Shown here piece after piece: positions 34,680-43,099 of a stretch of DNA of 64,000 bases (positions are counted from its first letter, which is position 1; the number at the start of each line of letters is the position of its first letter). The notes beneath the pieces were generated by a model. That model was not told the origin of the DNA and did not search any database. It worked only from the letters and a program-made list of their open reading frames with translations. This DNA comes from a bacterium (GTDB lineage Bacteria > Electryoneota > RPQS01 > DYHQ01). The DNA lies in the NCBI GenBank assembly GCA_030622545.1, contig JAUXGA010000001.1, forward strand, positions 186,001-250,000, given 5' to 3'. The translations under genes and the position numbers were made by a program.

Positions 34680-36488
34680 TCAGACGATCAACTCCCGTGC
34701 GAATTTATCTTGTGCTGAAAAGGAATCCGGATAGACAAGTTCGCGGGTGAAACGGTCGCCGTCTTTTTTCAGCTTTGGGAAAATCAGGCCGCGTCCCAGC
34801 GGAAAATCTTTCGTGCGCTCTTCAATCACCGGCCGTAATTCATCGTCGTAACACCATTTCTTGCGGAACTCAAGCGCGTGAGATTTATCGCCGGACGCTT
34901 TCATGTCACCGATGATTTGCAGCATCTGCGCGGTGACGTCATGAATCTTCACAGGATTCGTTTCGTATTTCTTCTTGCCGTCTTCTTCAGTAACGCTGAT
35001 AGCTCCGTTACTCAAGAAATAGTGCCACATCATATTGCGCGCCATGTTATGCGCCTGCTTGGGTTCGAATTTCAGGCTCTGGAGCATGGACAGCAACATG
35101 CCGGTGTATCCTGCCTGCAGCAAATCCGCCGTGATAACGCCTTCCTTCGCGAGAAGCGGCATCGCCCACAAACCAAAGAGTTCCGCGCGCGCTTCTTCCA
35201 ACGGCGAGAATTCCGCTTCGAAATATTCGCGCGGCAATTTGTCGCGGTGCTGCGGATCCATCATGCCGGTCGTGTGCCCAAGCTCGTGCAGCGCGCTGTG
35301 AAGTTGACTGGCGTCGAAGAGCAGCGAGCCGAGTTTGTCGAATGTGCGCGCAGGTAAAAATTCCTTTGCGGCGAGTTTGCCGGATACTTTGTGAATCGCT
35401 TTGCCGGTATTGTAATAGACCATATTGACCGAACCGATTTTCTGAATCACCCAATCGTCGTTCGGCAGCGACTGCGCGATAATCGTCATCGGGCCGTTGA
35501 CATAATCTCCCGCCCAGCTCAGCACATCGACGAATTTCAAATTCGGCAGTGTTTCCGGATTGATTTCCAGTTTCTTGTGTTTCCACGGCGCGGTGGCTTC
35601 GAATTCTTCATAGCGGTCAATCAGCGCTTGAAGCTGCTCCGTTGCCGCTGAATTTTCAATCAGCGCCGCTCCCGCCGCTGCTCCGCGAGCATTTTTCCAG
35701 TTGTCCAGATAAACTTCGATAGCGCTGCCAAGAATCAAGTCCAGTTTCGACGTGTGCCTCACCCATGTATAATCCGCGAGTCTGCGCGCTTCCGTCGTCC
35801 CGAAAGAAAGCTCTTCGATTTTCGCATCCAGATAGAGTTGAAACGACGGCTCATCCGTAAACTCGCGCGCGCGGCGCAGATGACCAATCACTGGCTCCAA
35901 GTCTTTGCGATACAGCTCTTCGTTCAGGTGAACAGACAAACCTCTTTTATCTCGCTTCACGCTGCTGTTGACAAGACTCGCTTTGTTACCTAAAGCTTTC
36001 AACTCGTCATCGGTGATGTCGGGCGGATAGAAACCTGCGCGATCCGGCAGTTCGAGTCCTTCAAAAAGAAACGGCGCGGCAATTTCATAATCTCGCTGAA
36101 TCTGACTATCTTTGCATTTCACGATGAGCTTTTCAACGGTACACGTGTCCAACGCGAGCAGGTGATTCTTGCGAGGCAGAAACGAAAACGGACTGTTCTG
36201 CAAATCGAGAAGCGTGCTATAGTTTTTCAGCGCGGTTCTTTCTTCTTCGTTTGCGACATCCATGAGTCGGTGAACAAGTCTTCTAATCATCGGCGTCTTC
36301 GTTTCAAATTGGTCGCGGTAAACAGGATTCATGCTGTTAGCGGCTTCGGCCAAATGTCCCATGACCTGAATTTCGCGGTCGGACAGACCGTCAAGATTTA
36401 CGTCAACGCGAACGAGTCCCGCTCGCCGCGGCGGTTCTCCGCTCTGGATATAGGGAACGAATTGAATTTCATCAGACGTGTGTTTCAC
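34680..36488 (-). CDS. Dipeptidyl-peptidase III-like metallopeptidase (M49), HELGH type
   Basis: M49 enzymes release dipeptides and bind one zinc ion. The usual hexapeptide HELLGH is replaced by H401-E-L-G-H405 (ALHELGHTTGM), the HExxH form known from Caldithrix abyssi DPP III. The second zinc motif is SPLEEARAELFGLW (EECRAE in most members). The long N-terminal lobe contains EIQVMGHLAEAANSMNPVYR. No signal peptide is present, so it is probably cytosolic. The start is GTG with GGAG upstream. Confidence 0.87.
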   Translation of the reverse strand: MKHTSDEIQFVPYIQSGEPPRRAGLVRVDVNLDGLSDREIQVMGHLAEAANSMNPVYRDQFETKTPMIRRLVHRLMDVANEEERTALKNYSTLLDLQNSPFSFLPRKNHLLALDTCTVEKLIVKCKDSQIQRDYEIAAPFLFEGLELPDRAGFYPPDITDDELKALGNKASLVNSSVKRDKRGLSVHLNEELYRKDLEPVIGHLRRAREFTDEPSFQLYLDAKIEELSFGTTEARRLADYTWVRHTSKLDLILGSAIEVYLDNWKNARGAAAGAALIENSAATEQLQALIDRYEEFEATAPWKHKKLEINPETLPNLKFVDVLSWAGDYVNGPMTIIAQSLPNDDWVIQKIGSVNMVYYNTGKAIHKVSGKLAAKEFLPARTFDKLGSLLFDASQLHSALHELGHTTGMMDPQHRDKLPREYFEAEFSPLEEARAELFGLWAMPLLAKEGVITADLLQAGYTGMLLSMLQSLKFEPKQAHNMARNMMWHYFLSNGAISVTEEDGKKKYETNPVKIHDVTAQMLQIIGDMKASGDKSHALEFRKKWCYDDELRPVIEERTKDFPLGRGLIFPKLKKDGDRFTRELVYPDSFSAQDKFARELIV

Positions 36489-36520
36489 TTGTCTTTCTCC
36501 AATTTATTTTGTTTTATTCT

Positions 36521-36904
36521 TTATGTGATGGCGGCCGGTTTCCCTTTCCAAAGCGCATGCAAGAGAAACGATCCGATAATTATCAGCGCAATCCCCGTGA
36601 ATCCTCCCGCCCAACCGCCGAAATATTTGCCTGTTGCAATTGTCATGATATTATGACCGAGTCCGTTTAAAATCATGATGGCGGCGTAAAACATTCCCGC
36701 GTAATATGCCCACCGCTTCTGGCGCAGAATGAAAAAGAAAAAGACAACCGGAATACAGAACGTTACCCAGTTTAAAACCAGAAATCTGCCGAGGCTGCCG
36801 AGAACGTCTATCGCAATAAATCGCCCCCACACCTCCTCAAAAACATGCGCGACATGCGCAAGCAATAAGAGAAGATAAAGAAGAATGATACGATTTTTGT
36901 TCAT
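36521..36904 (-). CDS. HXXEE-type membrane protein
   Basis: The protein (127 aa) has about four hydrophobic helices. The first contains HVAHVFEEVWGRF, matching the HxxEE motif that names the family, and a later helix contains NGLGHNIMTI, the expected second His. The function of the family is unknown. It lies 33 bp upstream of the M49 gene on the same strand. Confidence 0.75.
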   Translation of the reverse strand: MNKNRIILLYLLLLLAHVAHVFEEVWGRFIAIDVLGSLGRFLVLNWVTFCIPVVFFFFILRQKRWAYYAGMFYAAIMILNGLGHNIMTIATGKYFGGWAGGFTGIALIIIGSFLLHALWKGKPAAIT

Positions 36905-36927
36905 AAAGTTTCTCTTCCATCAGTGAT

Positions 36928-37101
36928 GCGGTGTTGTCCGCCAGTACTGGTGGATTGCAGCCGCCCCCTACCCTCCTAAGGGCTGGCTCTGCCTGCCCGC
37001 TTCTCGCCGTATTATATTCCGTGTAGGGGCTGACCTATGTGTCCGCCCGAAACACACCCGCGAATACACGAGCACGGGCGCACACGCGGGAGCGCCCCTA
37101 C
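36928..37101. repeat. Cluster of three intergenic hairpin elements
   Basis: 36928-36963 carries GCGGTGTTGTCCGCCAGTAC and a CCAGTACTGG core, also at 46018-46053. 37023-37049 and 37073-37101 are two GTAGGGGC...GCGCCCCTAC elements in opposite orientation, with the second matching 42692-42718 and 45925-45952. Confidence 0.75.
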
Positions 37102-37121
37102 AACACTTGATCTCATTACAA

Positions 37122-38390
37122 CTAATCCCGAATCGCCTTACGCGCCCAGGTGACGGTGGCAAGGGCGACGAACAGAACACCCACGACACCTTCGAGCGAC
37201 GCCACCCAATGGCTGATGCCTTCAGCCGGTTGCATTTTGCTGAATCCGAGTGTCGTGAAATTCTCAATCGAAAAGCGCATGCACCTAAGAAAATTCATCC
37301 AAGCTTCACCTGAAAAAGGAGCGAAGACCGAATATTTCATTGACTTAAAAACCCCCGGTGAAGTTTCATATTGGAAACCACAACCGCAGAAGATTAGTGC
37401 ACAAATTACAAGAACTCCAAAGCTCCAGGCAATAACACGCTGAGGCCGCTCGCCATAACCTATCATCCATTCAAAGAAGAGCAAACGCAAAGCACCAAGC
37501 ACTTTGTCCTTCAACGATCCTTGGAGTTTCACTCGCGTTCGCCAGTACTCTTCCTGCTCATAGTAAATCGCCGCCTTATGAAACAAACCGTTATCCCGAA
37601 AGCAGAGACGGATTTCAGAACAGACATTTATGGCGTATTTAGGTTCGAATCCTTGCTCTCTTAGAATTTGCTTACTAAAAAGCCAAGGTGTTCTTCTGTT
37701 GTTTTTGCCTATTTCGCGGCCAAAATAGGTATCCGTATCGCATTCGGCATAACCCTCCGACGAGCGCAAATCAATTCCATATAATTTGCAATTGGTAAAT
37801 GTGGCATCATTCAATTGCGCCTTAATCAGATTCGCCACCCTGATATCCGTCACCGAAAAAGTCACTCCCCTGAGATCTGTCATTGAAAAAGTCGCTTCCC
37901 TGAGATCCGCTCTCGAAAAAGTCGCCCCACAGAGTTCCGCCTCTGAAAAAGCCGCCTTAAAGAGATCTGTCACTGAAAAAATCGCTTCCCTGAGATCCGC
38001 TCTCGAAAAAACAGCCCCATATAGCTTTGCCTTTGAGAAATTCGCACCTCTGAGATTCGCACCAGATAAATCCACCCATCCGAGAGACGCTCCATCAAAG
38101 CGAGAAAAAGGGAAGATAACATTTTTCAATTCAATGTTATCGGCAAATGGACAACCACGCAAATCTAGAATCGGCCGCCCAAAAAGCGGGTGCTTATTTT
38201 CCTCTTCCTCCTCAGGCCATCTCTCAAATCCATTTTCTCCAGTGTACCAAGGTAATTCAACAATCTTCTTAGCACCCCATTCAGGATCTTCCTTAAGGAT
38301 GCGGACGACATCCTCGACCCATTCCGGTTTCCAACGACGACGAAGTTCGACTTTCTCTTCATAAGTTAGGATACCGTGTTCGTCAGGCAT
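37122..38390 (-). CDS. Pentapeptide-repeat protein fused to an ion-channel domain
   Basis: Residues near 60-215 (from the chosen start) are pentapeptide repeats of the A(D/N)Lxx type, for example LSGANLRGANFSKAKLYGA and FSRADLREATFSMTDLRGV. A linker of about 80 residues follows. The last 110 residues hold two membrane helices around a pore-like loop, SIENFTTLGFSKMQP, as in two-helix potassium channels, but with TTLGF instead of TVGYG. The ATG at 38390 has AGGA upstream; 38402 and 38453 are alternatives. The pentapeptide part may sense a ligand or bind DNA-like surfaces. Function unknown. Confidence 0.8.
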   Translation of the reverse strand: MPDEHGILTYEEKVELRRRWKPEWVEDVVRILKEDPEWGAKKIVELPWYTGENGFERWPEEEEENKHPLFGRPILDLRGCPFADNIELKNVIFPFSRFDGASLGWVDLSGANLRGANFSKAKLYGAVFSRADLREAIFSVTDLFKAAFSEAELCGATFSRADLREATFSMTDLRGVTFSVTDIRVANLIKAQLNDATFTNCKLYGIDLRSSEGYAECDTDTYFGREIGKNNRRTPWLFSKQILREQGFEPKYAINVCSEIRLCFRDNGLFHKAAIYYEQEEYWRTRVKLQGSLKDKVLGALRLLFFEWMIGYGERPQRVIAWSFGVLVICALIFCGCGFQYETSPGVFKSMKYSVFAPFSGEAWMNFLRCMRFSIENFTTLGFSKMQPAEGISHWVASLEGVVGVLFVALATVTWARKAIRD

Positions 38391-38501
38391 TGTTTTCCTC
38401 ATGGATTTGTCGCCATTGCGGGTCTGAAGACCCACAACGGCGGTGTTGTCCAACGCGCAGGAGCGTGTTGGTTAGTGGTGTTTTCGTTTGCGCGCGGCGT
38501 A

Positions 38502-39791
38502 TTAGGGTTGTTTCTCGCTTTCGGTTTGCGGGTAGAAATTTCCTTCGCCTTCGGTGCGGGCGATGACCATAGCGCCGCAGGTGTCACTGAAGACATTCAC
38601 CATTGTGCGGCTCATGTCGAGGATGCGGTCCACGGCGAGAATCAAGCCCACGCCTTCGAGCGGCAAGCCCACCGCCGACAGCACAATCGTTATCATCACA
38701 AGCCCCGCTGACGGAATTCCCGCCGCGCCGACGGACGCCAAAAGCGCTGTGATAACGACGACGAACTGCGCGGTGAAGCCCAGATGAACGCCGTATGCCT
38801 GCGCGATGAAGAGCACGGCGACACATTCATAGAGCGCTGTGCCGTCCATGTTCACTGTTGCGCCAAGCGGCAAAACGAAACTTGTGATGCGATTCGACAC
38901 TCCGGCTTTCTTTTCAACACGTGCCATCGTAACGGGTAATGTCGCGGAAGACGAGCTGGTCGAAAACGCCGTGAGCAATGCCGGTGCGACAGCGCGATAA
39001 TGATCTCGCGGATTGACGCGCGCAAGGAATCGCAATATCAGCGGCAACGTGATTAAGAAATGAATCGCCAGCGCGGACGCAACGGTCAGCGCATAGAGCG
39101 CGAGCGGTTTGAACGCTTCGAAACCTGTCGAGGCTGTCGTGCGCGCAACTAATCCAAAGACTCCGAAGGGCGCGGCGAGCATCACAAAATTCGTCACGCG
39201 CATCATCACTTCGAAGACGGCTTGCCAGAAATCGCCCAAGACGGTGCGGTAACGCTCGGGAAGTTTCGTCAGGAAGAAACCGAAGAGAAGGCAGAAGAAG
39301 ATAAGGGGAAGGATTTCGCCGTTGACCGCGGCGGCGAGCGGATTCGTCGGCACCATGCGCAGGAAGATTTCGATAAGGTCGCCCGCTCCTTTACCGCCAG
39401 TAGCTTGTTCGATCATCGCGAGGTCGGCGGTCAAACCAAGTTTATCTCGAACGGGTTCGCCGCCCTGAATTCCCGGCGCGATGAGGTTGACGAGCAAGAG
39501 TCCCGTCAGAATCGCCATCGTGCTCGTGGCGAAGTAATACGCGAAGGTTTTGCCGCCGAGCCGTCCCAGCGATTTGCCTGAACCAACGCCCGCGACGCCT
39601 GTGATAATGGACGATGCAATCAGCGGGACGATTATCATCTTGAGCGCGCGCAGGAAAAGCGCTCCGATGAAATCGTAGATGCCGTAGAATTTCACGCCCA
39701 GAAACGCGCCTTCTTTGCCGGTGAGAATTCCAGCGAGTGCGCCCAAAATTAGAGCGATGAAAATCCACCAATGTAGTTTTAATTTTAGGAT
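38502..39791 (-). CDS. Dicarboxylate/amino acid:cation symporter, probable ATC start
   Basis: DAACS carriers import glutamate, aspartate or C4-dicarboxylates with Na+ or H+. Signatures are FSTSSSSATLPVTMARVEKK, LPLGATVNMDGTALYECVAV and ILAVDRILDMSRTMVNVFSD. The first usual start (TTG at 39746) removes half of the first helix; the frame upstream reads LKLKLHWWIFIALILGALAG, as in full-length relatives. That frame closes at a TGA just beyond. GAGGT followed by six bases and ATC at 39791 is the best initiation site, giving 429 residues. The promoter at 39859-39887 leaves a 60-nt leader. Confidence 0.86.
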   Translation of the reverse strand: MLKLKLHWWIFIALILGALAGILTGKEGAFLGVKFYGIYDFIGALFLRALKMIIVPLIASSIITGVAGVGSGKSLGRLGGKTFAYYFATSTMAILTGLLLVNLIAPGIQGGEPVRDKLGLTADLAMIEQATGGKGAGDLIEIFLRMVPTNPLAAAVNGEILPLIFFCLLFGFFLTKLPERYRTVLGDFWQAVFEVMMRVTNFVMLAAPFGVFGLVARTTASTGFEAFKPLALYALTVASALAIHFLITLPLILRFLARVNPRDHYRAVAPALLTAFSTSSSSATLPVTMARVEKKAGVSNRITSFVLPLGATVNMDGTALYECVAVLFIAQAYGVHLGFTAQFVVVITALLASVGAAGIPSAGLVMITIVLSAVGLPLEGVGLILAVDRILDMSRTMVNVFSDTCGAMVIARTEGEGNFYPQTESEKQP

Positions 39792-39858
39792 GAGATGACC
39801 TCGAGGTTGTCAAGTGATGGTGATTTGCAGGTGATTGCTGTGGGAAAAACTGCTTTTT

Positions 39859-39887
39859 AGTATAGCAATTAATCCTATAAGAGTCAA
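39859..39887 (-). promoter_or_regulatory. Sigma-70-type promoter of the symporter gene
   Basis: Minus-strand -35 TTGACT (39882-39887), 17 bp, -10 TATACT (39859-39864). It lies directly downstream of the terminator at 39895, so the symporter has its own transcript. Confidence 0.8.
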
Positions 39888-39894
39888 GAAAACA

Positions 39895-39927
39895 GAAAGC
39901 CCCCTCCGAAAATCGGAAGGGGCTTCT
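39895..39927 (-). terminator. Terminator of the candidate RNA unit
   Basis: The stem AAGCCCC-TTCCGA / TCGGAGGGGGCTT has a four-base loop and is followed on the minus strand by CTTTCTGTTTTCTT. On the plus strand the following sequence is not U-rich. Confidence 0.8.
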
Positions 39928-40238
39928 CACCTCACATCACCCTGGCGGGACACCAGGTTTATCCATCGTTAGGCTGTATCCTACTCATCGCAAATGGTGA
40001 GCACGAATACCGCTGCCTTCGAAGAAGAGTATTATCAATCGTATCTTTGACCGTGGAGGGGTCATTTAAGAATCCTAAAGTCACCACAACATCATAAAAT
40101 CAGAGGGCTGCGATACCGCACCCGCATCTATGTGTATAAGAGCTATTTTCAGTCGTGACCTTGAAGCGCGAGAACTGTCTTTGTGTCAGCGGCCACTGGA
40201 ATTGCTTAAGCTATATTAACTATATTACCTTTGAAATT
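39895..40238 (-). ncRNA. Candidate structured RNA of about 340 nt
   Basis: A minus-strand promoter (40245-40273) and a good terminator (39895-39927) enclose about 340 nt with no ORF, and the unit is separated from the tlpA-like gene by that gene's own terminator at 40374. Internal stems include CCTGGTGTCCCGCCAGG and TTTAGGATTCTTAAA. The segment AGGATACAGCCTAACG loosely resembles the 3' part of 6S RNA. I could not fit tmRNA, SRP RNA or a known riboswitch. Its identity is open. Confidence 0.35.
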
Positions 40239-40244
40239 TCATGT

Positions 40245-40273
40245 AAGATACAACCAAAAAATGAAAGAATCAA
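40245..40273 (-). promoter_or_regulatory. Promoter of the candidate RNA unit
   Basis: Minus-strand -35 TTGATT (40268-40273), 17 bp, -10 TATCTT (40245-40250). The surrounding 150 bp are strongly A+T-rich. Confidence 0.5.
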
Positions 40274-40373
40274 GTATTATTTAACTTTATATAGAGTTCT
40301 ATATGATTTTTATCTACCTTATTATTAATAGCATACAAAACTCGCCTGTGCGAAACATTCGACGCATGGGCTG

Positions 40374-40403
40374 AAAAAAAAGAGGAGTCGAAACTCTTCT
40401 TTT
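40374..40403 (-). terminator. Terminator of the envelope operon
   Basis: The stem AGAAGAGT / ACTCCTCT around TTCG is followed on the minus strand by eight T residues. It lies 50 bp beyond the stop of the thioredoxin-domain gene. Confidence 0.85.
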
Positions 40404-40453
40404 AATGCCTCTCTTTAGCAGATTAGCCACATGCCTCTGTTTGAATCTGCGAG

Positions 40454-41959
40454 CTATTCTTTCTCGGATTTCAGAATCTCATCCACTTGCCAAGTCAGCA
40501 CCTCATCCATATTCATATTGTAGCCGACATGGCGATAGGCGATTTTGCCGTACGGGTCAATGATGAACATCGTCGGGATACCACGCACACCGTAGTTCGA
40601 CGCGATTTTATCGTCGCCGAAGAGAATCGGGAATTGATAGCCTTTCGATTGGATATACGCTTTCACATCGTCCGGGCCTTTCTTCCTTTCCCAGACATTG
40701 ACGCCGAAAACTTTCACATTATCTCGCTTGTTATTCAGGTAGAATTTATCCACGAGCGGCATCGTCTTCCGGCACGGCCCGCACCACGTTGCCCAGAAAT
40801 CCAGAATTACAATATTGCCGCGAAGCTCGGCAAGCGATACATCATTCCCGTCGAAATCTTTCAGCGTCCATTCGGGCGCGGATTCGTCCAAGCGGCTCGC
40901 GAGCGCTTTCTCGTGTCGTTTCCCTCGATTCGCCATCGCCTGACGTATCAGCTTCATTCTCTCTTCCTGATACGCTTTCTCCACCATGACCAGCACGTCA
41001 CTCCAACGCTGATCATCTTGCAGCGGAATGAGATCTTCATCTTCCTTGTACTGATCGAAATCGTTATAGCCGAGACTCGACGCTAATTCGAGCGCTGCGA
41101 ACGCGGAATCGACTTGGCCTCCGAGGGAAAATGCGCAGGCGAGATTATACGCGTTCCCTCCACTTCGCTGAACCTGCAAAAGTCGCTGACAAGCTTCTAC
41201 GTATCCCGGCCAATCGGAAAGCTCGCGCTGCAACCGGGCTTCCATTTCAATCGCGCTCACATCTTCGGGATGTTTCCGTAAGAACTCCTGCGTCAGCGAC
41301 AGGCTTTCCTTGTAATCGGCGCCTCGAAGCGTAATTCTTAGTCTCACCGGCCCGAAATCCTCCGGCATCATCTTGCCCAGCAGCACAAATGTTTCGTCCG
41401 CTTTTTCTTTATCGTCTTTTCGCTGATAGAGCCTTCCTAAATCGGTGAACGCATAGGGCAGGGAGTTGTCGATTGAAATCGCGTTCTCAAAATTCTCGAT
41501 TGCGTTATCGAAATCAGGAGGTTCCAGTTCTGCATAATGCCACGCGGTGAGATACATCCCCCAGTAGTTCTTCTTATCGTTTTCCAAAATACGATTGGCG
41601 TAATCGAGTCGAACACCGGGTTCTTTCGCGACGCGCCCCGCTAAAAGAAGTGCGGTGACATCCTTCGGGTTATCCTGTGCTCGGCTTTTATAGTTCGCTC
41701 GAGCCCGATTCGGATTATTAGCCATTTGGAAACCCAGCGCATAGAGCTGTACTTCGATTTCACTGGGATATTGCTTCACGAAATCAGCCACGACTTCCAT
41801 CTGCTCGTCCCAGCTCCGCACGGTGTCTATAGCCGCTTTCATATCCTGAAGCGCTTGCGGCGGATGGTAGCGTTTGCTCTTGAGCGCCGCACCGCAAACT
41901 CCGGCGATAAATAATGCTCCCAATACTATCCACAAGATTTTCTTCGTCATCGCACGCAT
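40454..41959 (-). CDS. TPR protein with C-terminal TlpA-like thioredoxin domain
   Basis: An N-terminal membrane anchor or signal (ILWIVLGALFIAGVCGAAL) is followed by about 280 residues of TPR-like helices (for example NAIENFENAISIDNSLPYAF). The C-terminal 150 residues are a TlpA/ResA-type domain with the redox motif FWATWCGPCRKTMPLVDKF and the cis-Pro segment YGVRGIPTMFIIDPYG. It should be a periplasmic thiol reductant, perhaps for cytochrome maturation. It is the last gene of a five-gene minus-strand operon. GAGGAG six bases upstream supports the start. Confidence 0.9.
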   Translation of the reverse strand: MRAMTKKILWIVLGALFIAGVCGAALKSKRYHPPQALQDMKAAIDTVRSWDEQMEVVADFVKQYPSEIEVQLYALGFQMANNPNRARANYKSRAQDNPKDVTALLLAGRVAKEPGVRLDYANRILENDKKNYWGMYLTAWHYAELEPPDFDNAIENFENAISIDNSLPYAFTDLGRLYQRKDDKEKADETFVLLGKMMPEDFGPVRLRITLRGADYKESLSLTQEFLRKHPEDVSAIEMEARLQRELSDWPGYVEACQRLLQVQRSGGNAYNLACAFSLGGQVDSAFAALELASSLGYNDFDQYKEDEDLIPLQDDQRWSDVLVMVEKAYQEERMKLIRQAMANRGKRHEKALASRLDESAPEWTLKDFDGNDVSLAELRGNIVILDFWATWCGPCRKTMPLVDKFYLNNKRDNVKVFGVNVWERKKGPDDVKAYIQSKGYQFPILFGDDKIASNYGVRGIPTMFIIDPYGKIAYRHVGYNMNMDEVLTWQVDEILKSEKE

Positions 41960-41969
41960 ATTGACTCCT

Positions 41970-42659
41970 CTATTGACGAATGTATGAATTTAATTCCAAT
42001 CGGCAGTCGCCTTTTTCTTCCTTCACCAATCCCACGCCTCGCGCAAACCAGCGAATACAAAGCTCTTTCGCGCTTTCGAGTTCGACGGCGATTTGTTCCG
42101 CAGATAATCCTCTTTGTTCGGCGCGCTTTTCGATGACCTCTAACAGAATATCCGTCGGCTCGGTAACGACTTTGATGCAGTCATCGAAAGTTCCCGCGAG
42201 AACCGTGACCGATTCAAAACCTGCAACCGCCGTGCGTAAACCGGTCTCTTCGTTTTCCCAATACGATCCCGGTGATGCACCGTCTAAAAGCCATGTCGAA
42301 AGATAGAGCTGCCCTTCGTCGAATTCTTCCAGTCGCGCCGGAGGTTTCTCGGTCAGATGAACGACGGCGTTTCCCTGATGGCGCAGGAATTGGTCAAACG
42401 ACTCGCCGCCTTTTTCAAAAACGCGGAACTCCGGCGTTTCGATATCACCCTTGATGATGCGCAATCGTCGCGTCAATTGTTCAGTGCTTCCGTCGCATTG
42501 CCGCTGATAGGTGTAAGTCTGCCCATCTCTCAGCGGCAGATACGTAATCCCGTAATCCTCACCGAGCGGACGTTTCGATTTGGTACAGGCGAGAACCGTA
42601 AACAACGTCAGGAGAACAATTCCCAACCTTACGGGTCTGTAATATACGAATTTTTTCAT
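41970..42659 (-). CDS. Lipoprotein of unknown function
   Basis: The product (229 aa) has a lipoprotein signal, LGIVLLTLFTVLAC, with Cys near residue 25. The rest is a beta-rich periplasmic domain with TVLAGTFDDCIKVVTEP and WFARGVGLVKEEKGDC, patterns seen in many uncharacterised bacterial lipoproteins. The ATG at 42659 is chosen over a TTG at 42677 because it starts directly with the signal peptide. The stop is ten bases before the thioredoxin-domain gene, so the two are probably co-transcribed. Confidence 0.7.
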   Translation of the reverse strand: MKKFVYYRPVRLGIVLLTLFTVLACTKSKRPLGEDYGITYLPLRDGQTYTYQRQCDGSTEQLTRRLRIIKGDIETPEFRVFEKGGESFDQFLRHQGNAVVHLTEKPPARLEEFDEGQLYLSTWLLDGASPGSYWENEETGLRTAVAGFESVTVLAGTFDDCIKVVTEPTDILLEVIEKRAEQRGLSAEQIAVELESAKELCIRWFARGVGLVKEEKGDCRLELNSYIRQ

Positions 42660-42691
42660 TCTGAAGAAACTCTTCAATGTATCATTGGAAA

Positions 42692-42718
42692 CGGGCGCAC
42701 ACGCGGGAGCGCCCCTAC
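42692..42718. repeat. GGGCGCACACGCGGGAGCGCC element
   Basis: CGGGCGCACACGCGGGAGCG then CCCCTAC. It is the inverted equivalent of 45925-45952 and equal to 37073-37101. It lies inside the operon, in the gap between the DUF2784 and lipoprotein genes. Confidence 0.8.
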
Positions 42719-42726
42719 GGCTCTGT

Positions 42727-43092
42727 CTATCTTTGAAAGAAAGGGCGTTTCCAAGGTGCGTAGATTAAAATCGAAAAGACAATCACAGTGCATGTGCCGA
42801 TAAAAATATAAATCGGTTCTGCGTCGAGATAGATTATTTTTTCAAGGTAGTGCGCGATAAAGCCGCCGGTGTAACCCAGCGCGATGGCTTGTTTCTGCCG
42901 CAGCCAGACTTCCAAATGCGTCAGCGGACAAATCCAGCTAAACGCTTGCAGCATGAGTGAGAAAATAATCGAACCTAAATGAAACAGCCGAACGGTCAGC
43001 CATCTTCTTCCCGGCAACGCTCCGAAAATGATGAAGCCAATCCAGAGCAAATGAACCGCGACAGTAATATCTGCTGCAATTCGGTAGAACAT
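42727..43092 (-). CDS. DUF2784 membrane protein
   Basis: The protein (121 aa) has four hydrophobic segments. The motifs AVHLLWIGFIIFGALPG, then SWICPLTHLEVWLRQKQA and GGFIAHYLEKIIYLD are those of DUF2784. The family function is unknown. It is the third gene of the operon, eight bases after the M23 gene's stop. Confidence 0.85.
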   Translation of the reverse strand: MFYRIAADITVAVHLLWIGFIIFGALPGRRWLTVRLFHLGSIIFSLMLQAFSWICPLTHLEVWLRQKQAIALGYTGGFIAHYLEKIIYLDAEPIYIFIGTCTVIVFSILIYAPWKRPFFQR

Positions 43093-43099
43093 GCAACCC

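Noticed and set aside
37786-38364. 192-codon plus-strand ORF with repeated motifs
   Set aside because: It is the antisense image of the pentapeptide repeats; the regularity comes from the real gene.
39895-39927. Hairpin before the symporter considered as a riboswitch terminator
   Set aside because: The symporter's own promoter lies downstream of the hairpin, so it cannot attenuate that gene.
40180-40215. GCCACTGG motif considered as part of a cobalamin riboswitch
   Set aside because: It is on the plus strand with no downstream gene in that direction, and the other B12-box elements are missing.
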